Positions 60,162-64,000 of a stretch of 64,000 nt of DNA are shown here, one piece after another; position 1 is the stretch's first letter, and every line of letters begins with the position of its first letter. The notes under the pieces were generated by a model. It did no database searches, was not told the DNA's origin, and saw only the letters and a list, made by a program, of their open reading frames with translations. The DNA is taken from NCBI RefSeq assembly GCF_014649655.1, contig NZ_BMTL01000007.1, positions 62,001-126,000 of the forward strand. Direction: 5' to 3'. The DNA comes from Streptomyces humidus (lineage in GTDB: Bacteria; Actinomycetota; Actinomycetes; Streptomycetales; Streptomycetaceae). The translations under genes and the position numbers were made by a program.

Positions 60162-60397
60162 TGAGCAAGAGCAAGCCCGCCCCCTCCGAGTTCGACCTGT
60201 CGGCCGTGGAGTGGGTGGTGTCCTCGCACAGCGGTGGCGGGGGCGACTGCGTCAGGGTCGGCACGCAGGACGGGTTCGTCCTGGTGGGCGATTCGAAGAA
60301 CCCGGATCGCCTCCCGCACGTCTACACCCCCGGCGAGGCCAAGGCCTGGCTGCTGGGGGCGAAGGACGGTGAGTTCGACTTCCTGCTCGGCTTGTAG
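60161..60397 (+). CDS. DUF397-family protein
   Basis: A 78-residue DUF397 protein (VEWVVSSHSGGGGDCVRVGT, VGDSKNPDRLPHVY). The GTG start shares one base with the regulator stop. In WhiJ-like and toxin-antitoxin-like pairs it acts with the DUF5753 regulator. Confidence 0.9.
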   Translation: MSKSKPAPSEFDLSAVEWVVSSHSGGGGDCVRVGTQDGFVLVGDSKNPDRLPHVYTPGEAKAWLLGAKDGEFDFLLGL

Positions 60398-60464
60398 ACC
60401 CCAACTTCCAGGCGATCACGCTACAAATCGGACGCTGAGAAGGTCGACGCAGAACTGTGGCGAC

Positions 60465-60504
60465 AGCGGCGGGCTCGTTCCGGTCGGGCGACCCGCCGCT
60501 TTGG
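60465..60504 (+). terminator. Hairpin downstream of DUF397 gene
   Basis: AGCGGCGGG (60465-60473) pairs with CCCGCCGCT (60492-60500), followed by TTGG. It is a short stem with little U-tract, as is common in Streptomyces. The rest of the 258-base gap before the GNAT gene shows nothing clear. Confidence 0.55.
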
Positions 60505-60655
60505 TGTGTTCGATAGCGATAGGGGTCGTCTTGTTGGTCGGGCCGCCCCCCAGGCCCCGGCGCCGACGGTCCTGAGGGAGAAAGGCCGTTCATGCTGCAC
60601 GGCAGGACTGACTAACGGGAGCCCATGCGCGGCGAAATTTCAGGACTCGCGCAGT

Positions 60656-61318
60656 CTAGATAATGGCTGGCGCCTCGGCTGGCCGGCGAAGCGAATTCGT
60701 GAAGAGCCGCCGGGCCTCGGCAGCATTTGATCGCGCAGCCCCTGATAGGGCATTTCGCAGACTCCTGGAAATCACGGCTGAAGATTCGCTGGTGATGAGC
60801 CATCCGGCGAGAGAGGGTACTCGCTCGGCCTTCCGCTCTAGAGCGTACGTAGTGTGGCCGCCGAGGGTCGCCACACTACGGATGAGTCGAAAGTTCTGCT
60901 GCTGGTAGTACGCGGCGAGGGCTGCAGAGCTGCAGTCGCGGCGGACGTGGCTGATGCCTGCACGGGCTGCGTGGTCGACGGCCCAATCGGCAATGAGTGT
61001 GCCGAGTTTGCGGTGCCGTACAGCGGGGTCGGTGACGGTGCCGTTCAGATAGTAGGCAGTCTCGGCCGCTTCGTCGGCGGTCCAGGTCCAGGGTGCCGCG
61101 GTTCGGAGGACCGTAGTGCAGCCCAGGATCCGGTCGTCTTCGGTGAGGACCCACATCTCGCTCGGGTGCCTGGTGCAGTTGCCGGCCAGCTCGTGGACGT
61201 GTTTTCCCCAGCTGCGCCAGCTCGGGAGCTGCTTGTCCTTCATCCAGTCGGAGCGGGCCTGGATCATCAGGGCGAGGCGGGGTTGGTCTTCCGGCGTAGC
61301 CGGGCGCATTGCGAGCAT
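60656..61318 (-). CDS. GNAT-family N-acetyltransferase
   Basis: A 220-residue protein with a recognisable GNAT core (ILGCTTVLR, LNGTVTDPAVRHRKLGTLIA, then YYQQQNF). The acetyl-CoA loop RHRKLG is slightly altered. A 50-residue basic, Ser/Ala-rich tail follows and is unusual. ATG 61318 or 61309 may start it. Confidence 0.75.
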   Translation of the reverse strand: MLAMRPATPEDQPRLALMIQARSDWMKDKQLPSWRSWGKHVHELAGNCTRHPSEMWVLTEDDRILGCTTVLRTAAPWTWTADEAAETAYYLNGTVTDPAVRHRKLGTLIADWAVDHAARAGISHVRRDCSSAALAAYYQQQNFRLIRSVATLGGHTTYALERKAERVPSLAGWLITSESSAVISRSLRNALSGAARSNAAEARRLFTNSLRRPAEAPAII

Positions 61319-61516
61319 GCGGTCCGCTCCTGTGTGTGCTCGTCCACGAGCGGGTCAACAAGTTGATGTGCTGGGCGGAACCTTAAAGGCCTACTTCCTG
61401 GTAGCTACAACTTTCCCGCCAGAGCACTTCGAAACGCTTGATGAACCATGCCGGTACGTGGAGGGATGCCCGGAAAGCGCTCTTAACAGGCAGGTCCCAA
61501 CCCGGCTGAAGTCCGC

Positions 61517-62359
61517 TCAGGCCGCGGTAGGCATGGCTCGGCGCAGCCCGTCGGCGAGGCGCTGGGCGAGGACGGCGGCCTGGTGGGCGCCAGCCGGCCC
61601 AGGGGTGGCCTCGATGGCGCGGATGAATGCGGATCCGACAATGACCGCGTCGGCGTAGGAGCCGACGCAGGCCGCCTGCTCCGGGGTGGAGACGCCGATG
61701 CCGACGCCGACGGGGAGGTTGGTGAGGGTGCGCAGGCGGCCGACGAAGGTGCGCAGGCCGGGGTGAAGTGGGCCTTGGCCTCCGGTGACGCCGGCCGTCG
61801 CAGGGGCGTAGACCATGCCGCTGGCGGCGGCGCACACGCGGGCCAGGCGTTGATCGGTGGCGTTCGGGGCGACGACGAACACGGCGTCCAAGTGGTGTTC
61901 GTGGGCGGCGCTCAACCAGTCGGTGGCCTCTTCGACGGGCAGGTCGGGGATGATCACGCCGGTCCCGCCAGCGGCAGCGAGTCGCTGGGCGAAACGGGAG
62001 GGCCCGAAGTGGTGGATGGGCTGCCAGTAGCTCATAACGACCAGCGCGGTGTTGGAGGCAGCAGCGAGCTCGCGCACGGTGGTGAACAGGTGCTCGGTGC
62101 GGAAGCCAGCCCGGAGGGCCTGTGCGGCGGCGTGCTGGATGACCGGGCCGTCCATGAGGGGGTCGGTGTACGGCAGGCCGATCTCGATCACGTCGACGGT
62201 CGTCGACAAGAGATGCAGGGCGTCGAGGCTCTGCCCGAGCGTGGGGTAGCCGGCGGGGAGGTAGGCGGCGAGTGCGGCCCGGCCTTGTCCGCGAGCGTTG
62301 GCCAGGGCCTGACCCAGGCGGGATGGCGGTGCGTCGAGTGACGAAGGGGTGGGGTTCAT
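61517..62359 (-). CDS. Tryptophan synthase alpha-subunit (TrpA) paralogue, stand-alone
   Basis: A 280-residue TrpA-family barrel. IEIGLPYTDPLMDGPVIQ keeps the catalytic Glu and Asp (Glu49 and Asp60 of Salmonella TrpA), and the phosphate site VGIGVSTPEQ is intact. TGGQGPLHPGL is divergent from TrpA loop 6 (usually TGAR). There is no trpB next to it. Stand-alone TrpA paralogues can act as indole-3-glycerol-phosphate lyases releasing free indole for secondary metabolism, which is the main alternative to a spare housekeeping copy. Confidence 0.85.
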   Translation of the reverse strand: MNPTPSSLDAPPSRLGQALANARGQGRAALAAYLPAGYPTLGQSLDALHLLSTTVDVIEIGLPYTDPLMDGPVIQHAAAQALRAGFRTEHLFTTVRELAAASNTALVVMSYWQPIHHFGPSRFAQRLAAAGGTGVIIPDLPVEEATDWLSAAHEHHLDAVFVVAPNATDQRLARVCAAASGMVYAPATAGVTGGQGPLHPGLRTFVGRLRTLTNLPVGVGIGVSTPEQAACVGSYADAVIVGSAFIRAIEATPGPAGAHQAAVLAQRLADGLRRAMPTAA

Positions 62360-62476
62360 AGTGCCCGTCCTGGGGCTCGATCGGCCGGCCGACGGTGGTC
62401 AGCCCGGCCCGGGGCTGCGAAGCAGGCGATGGAGGCCCTGCGAGGTGGGAGCTGGGCTCCGCGTGCGGGTACGCCG

Positions 62477-62512
62477 ACGGCGGCCCGGGATCACAGGGGG
62501 CCGGGCCGCCGT
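62477..62512 (-). terminator. Hairpin after the SH3-protein gene
   Basis: ACGGCGGCCCGG (62477-62488) pairs perfectly with CCGGGCCGCCGT (62501-62512) around a 12-base loop. It lies in the 238-base gap downstream of the SH3 gene and upstream of the trpA-like gene. No U-tract is present on either strand. Confidence 0.65.
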
Positions 62513-62597
62513 TGCGTCGTCCTGAGCCTTCACGAGGTGTCGGCTCAGGCGCTGGTGGGCCGGGAGAGCTCGATTCGTCTCCGTCGGCCGGTGAGGG

Positions 62598-62957
62598 TCA
62601 GTCCAGTTGCATGGGCACGTTGATGTACTGGGCGGCGACCCAGCCCTTCTGGCCCTTGTGAGCCCCGGACTTGACGGTGACGTAGCCCCAGGCGCCCGGC
62701 TTGTCGTTGCGGCCCTTGTTGCACTGCCAGTACACGTCGGTGCCCTTGGAGAGCTGGCCGGTGGCGGTGTATCCGGTGCCCGGGCCGGTGCGGAACTTCA
62801 CCGTTGTGTACACGTCGGTGTTGATCTTGATCTGGTGGGTGCAGGCGCCGCTGCCGACCGTCGCGGCGCTGGCGGTCGAGGCGGTGGCGACGGCGCCGCC
62901 GAGGAGCAGCGCGCCGGTGGATGCCACGGTCGCGGCTCGGCGGGTGAGGGTGTTCAT
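62598..62957 (-). CDS. Secreted SH3-like domain protein
   Basis: A 119-residue protein with a clear Sec signal peptide (MNTLTRRAATVASTGALLLG then ATASTASAA) and an SH3b-like domain (VYTTVKFRTGPGTGYTATGQ, KGTDVYWQCNKGRN, GQKGWVAAQYIN). Such domains often bind cell wall. Two Cys in the mature part could form a disulfide. ATG 62957 follows AGGAAGAG. Confidence 0.85.
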   Translation of the reverse strand: MNTLTRRAATVASTGALLLGGAVATASTASAATVGSGACTHQIKINTDVYTTVKFRTGPGTGYTATGQLSKGTDVYWQCNKGRNDKPGAWGYVTVKSGAHKGQKGWVAAQYINVPMQLD

Positions 62958-63058
62958 GTGCGGCTCTTCCTGGTGTCGTCGGCCAGAATTCGCTCGGCCG
63001 CCTGTGCAAGGCTTCTTCACCGCGGTGCTCAGGCGGTGCGATGAAGGCGAGCGAGAAG

Positions 63059-63205
63059 GGAATCCGGAACCCGACAGGTTCGTCTTCGTTCCGGATCCGA
63101 TCTTCTTGCTGAGCAGGGGAGTTGACCAGGCTCGGTTTATTCCGTGAAACCGCATTCCGGAACGGTGGTGTCAGGTAGAGGCCGTTCCGGGAATCGATAT
63201 GCAGG
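63059..63205. promoter_or_regulatory. Cluster of TTCCGGA-like motifs upstream of SH3 gene
   Basis: The gap between the SH3 gene and the prepilin peptidase (298 bases) holds at least four short related motifs: AATCCGGAAC (63061), GTTCCGGATC (near 63089), ATTCCGGAAC (63154) and GTTCCGGGAATC (near 63184). Several are near-palindromes. They may form a regulator array or small stems. No other feature is clear in this gap. Confidence 0.35.
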
Positions 63206-63255
63206 AAGAGCTATTACAGGAAGCGGTATTTCCGAGAGCCCCGCGGCGGCGACGG

Positions 63256-63975
63256 TCAGGCTGTGGTGACGGAGACGGCGAGGGCCCCGATGACCATGTA
63301 GGGGCCGAAGGAGACGTGCGTGCGGCGGGCGCGGCGGGCCGTCAGCCGTGCCACCTCCGACACCGCGCCGACGACGAATCCCGCGGCTGCTCCCCAGAAC
63401 AGGGCCGTCCAGCTGCTCCAGCCCAGGAGAGCCCCGATGGCCGGTGCGAGCTTGACGTCGCCGAGTCCCATGGCGCCGGAGAACGCCATGAGGAGGAAGA
63501 CGGCGGTGAGCACGCCGGCGGCGGCCGCCGCGCGGCCCAGGCTGCCGGTCTCGCCGGCCAGCGCGGCCGCGGTGAGCAGGATGAGCGTCCCGCCGCAGGC
63601 GGGGAGGGTGAGCACGTCGGGAAGCCGTTGCACGGCGAGGTCGATCAGGGCGAGGGCGACACCGCACGCGGCGACCCAGTACTGGGCGGCGGCGAACCAG
63701 CCGCTCGCTGCGCCCGTTGCGACCACGGCGAACGCGGCGGCGGCCACCGCCTCCGGCACGAGGGCGCGCGGTCCGATCGCCTGTGCGCACGCCGGACAGC
63801 GTCCGGAGACGGGCAGTACGGGCAGCCGGCGTCCCAGGACGGCGCTGCCGCAGTGCGGGCAGGCACTACGGGCGGACGCGGGCGCCGGGACCGAGCGGGC
63901 GAAGACCGCAGGGCGGGCCGCAGCACCGGCCAGGGATCCGACGACGGCGGTCAGGGCAACGCTGAGGGCGGACAA
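63256..63975 (-). CDS. Prepilin peptidase A24 (type IV leader peptidase family)
   Basis: A 239-residue membrane protein with several hydrophobic segments. The zinc-type Cys pairs CPHCG and CPACA lie near the N terminus. The two catalytic aspartates are in LIDLAVQRLPD and GLGDVKLAP (GxGD motif). It would process type IV pilin-like or Tad/Flp leader peptides in the membrane. TTG 63975 follows AGGAG. The gene is complete, ending 25 bases before the window end. Confidence 0.88.
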   Translation of the reverse strand: MSALSVALTAVVGSLAGAAARPAVFARSVPAPASARSACPHCGSAVLGRRLPVLPVSGRCPACAQAIGPRALVPEAVAAAAFAVVATGAASGWFAAAQYWVAACGVALALIDLAVQRLPDVLTLPACGGTLILLTAAALAGETGSLGRAAAAAGVLTAVFLLMAFSGAMGLGDVKLAPAIGALLGWSSWTALFWGAAAGFVVGAVSEVARLTARRARRTHVSFGPYMVIGALAVSVTTA

Positions 63976-64000
63976 AAGAGACTCCTACGTACACAGCCCG

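Noticed and set aside
60161..60655. tRNA or small RNA gene after the DUF397 gene
   Set aside because: Only a short hairpin is seen; no cloverleaf or conserved RNA pattern could be traced.

Overview
The window is high-GC actinobacterial DNA, almost certainly from a Streptomyces chromosome. It has third-position GC bias, frequent GTG starts, ATGA/GTGA overlaps between successive genes, rare TTA (bldA) codons, a cvn conservon with paired P450s, XRE/DUF5753-DUF397 pairs, and DUF5999-, DUF6415- and DUF6624-type proteins. I see no rRNA, tRNA, CRISPR array, integrase or transposase.

Region 1 (about 0.4-33 kb) looks like one large accessory locus, best read as a cryptic nucleotide- or nucleoside-modifying biosynthetic cluster. 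It has four blocks. (a) hisH/hisF-like genes on the plus strand face an eight-gene minus operon (11.9 to 1.9 kb) with a DegT aminotransferase, three phosphoribosyltransferase (PRTase)-like proteins, a methyltransferase/beta-propeller/kinase fusion, a HAD phosphatase, a HisA-like barrel and a methyltransferase. (b) An XRE-TPR regulator with a TTA codon is followed by an acetyltransferase. (c) A minus operon (21.5 to 14.1 kb) encodes an ABC exporter, APH-like kinase, NUDIX hydrolase, MFS exporter, two methyltransferases (one fused to NUDIX) and a PIG-L deacetylase. (d) A minus operon (32.9 to 22.5 kb) encodes QueD, QueE, GTP cyclohydrolase I, a PRTase, two dTMP-kinase-like proteins, a radical SAM/SPASM enzyme, a second DegT aminotransferase, a second HAD phosphatase, a SAICAR-synthetase (PurC)-like enzyme, a DEDDh exonuclease, an Rv2466c-like thioredoxin-fold protein and a methyltransferase. 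QueD/QueE/FolE should give 7-carboxy-7-deazaguanine. PRTases, kinases, phosphatases and NUDIX enzymes would handle a nucleotide, and transferases would decorate it. No QueC, PurB, HisG or HisI is present, so the product cannot be named.

Region 2 (34.7-41.6 kb) is a tightly coupled ten-gene minus operon: a tandem-HTH LuxR-like regulator, two GNAT-like proteins, a primase-like protein, a small basic protein, a DUF6624 protein and four consecutive endonuclease/exonuclease/phosphatase (EEP) proteins with intact catalytic motifs. I do not recognise this as a described system.

Region 3 (41.7-49.2 kb) is a conservon: GH15 glycosidase, a small protein, CvnA-D-like proteins, a CYP157-type P450 whose ExxR motif is changed to ExxW, and a CYP154-type P450.

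Region 4 (49.3-64 kb) is ordinary Streptomyces accessory content: small regulators and DUF proteins, two very small membrane-peptide genes, a large inverted repeat upstream of an anti-sigma-type ATPase gene, an aldo/keto reductase, a 2H phosphodiesterase, several XRE regulators, an asparaginase, a PPC-domain protein, a DUF5753/DUF397 pair, a GNAT protein, a stand-alone TrpA paralogue, a secreted SH3 protein and a prepilin peptidase. All functional statements rest on motif reading. No database search was possible.
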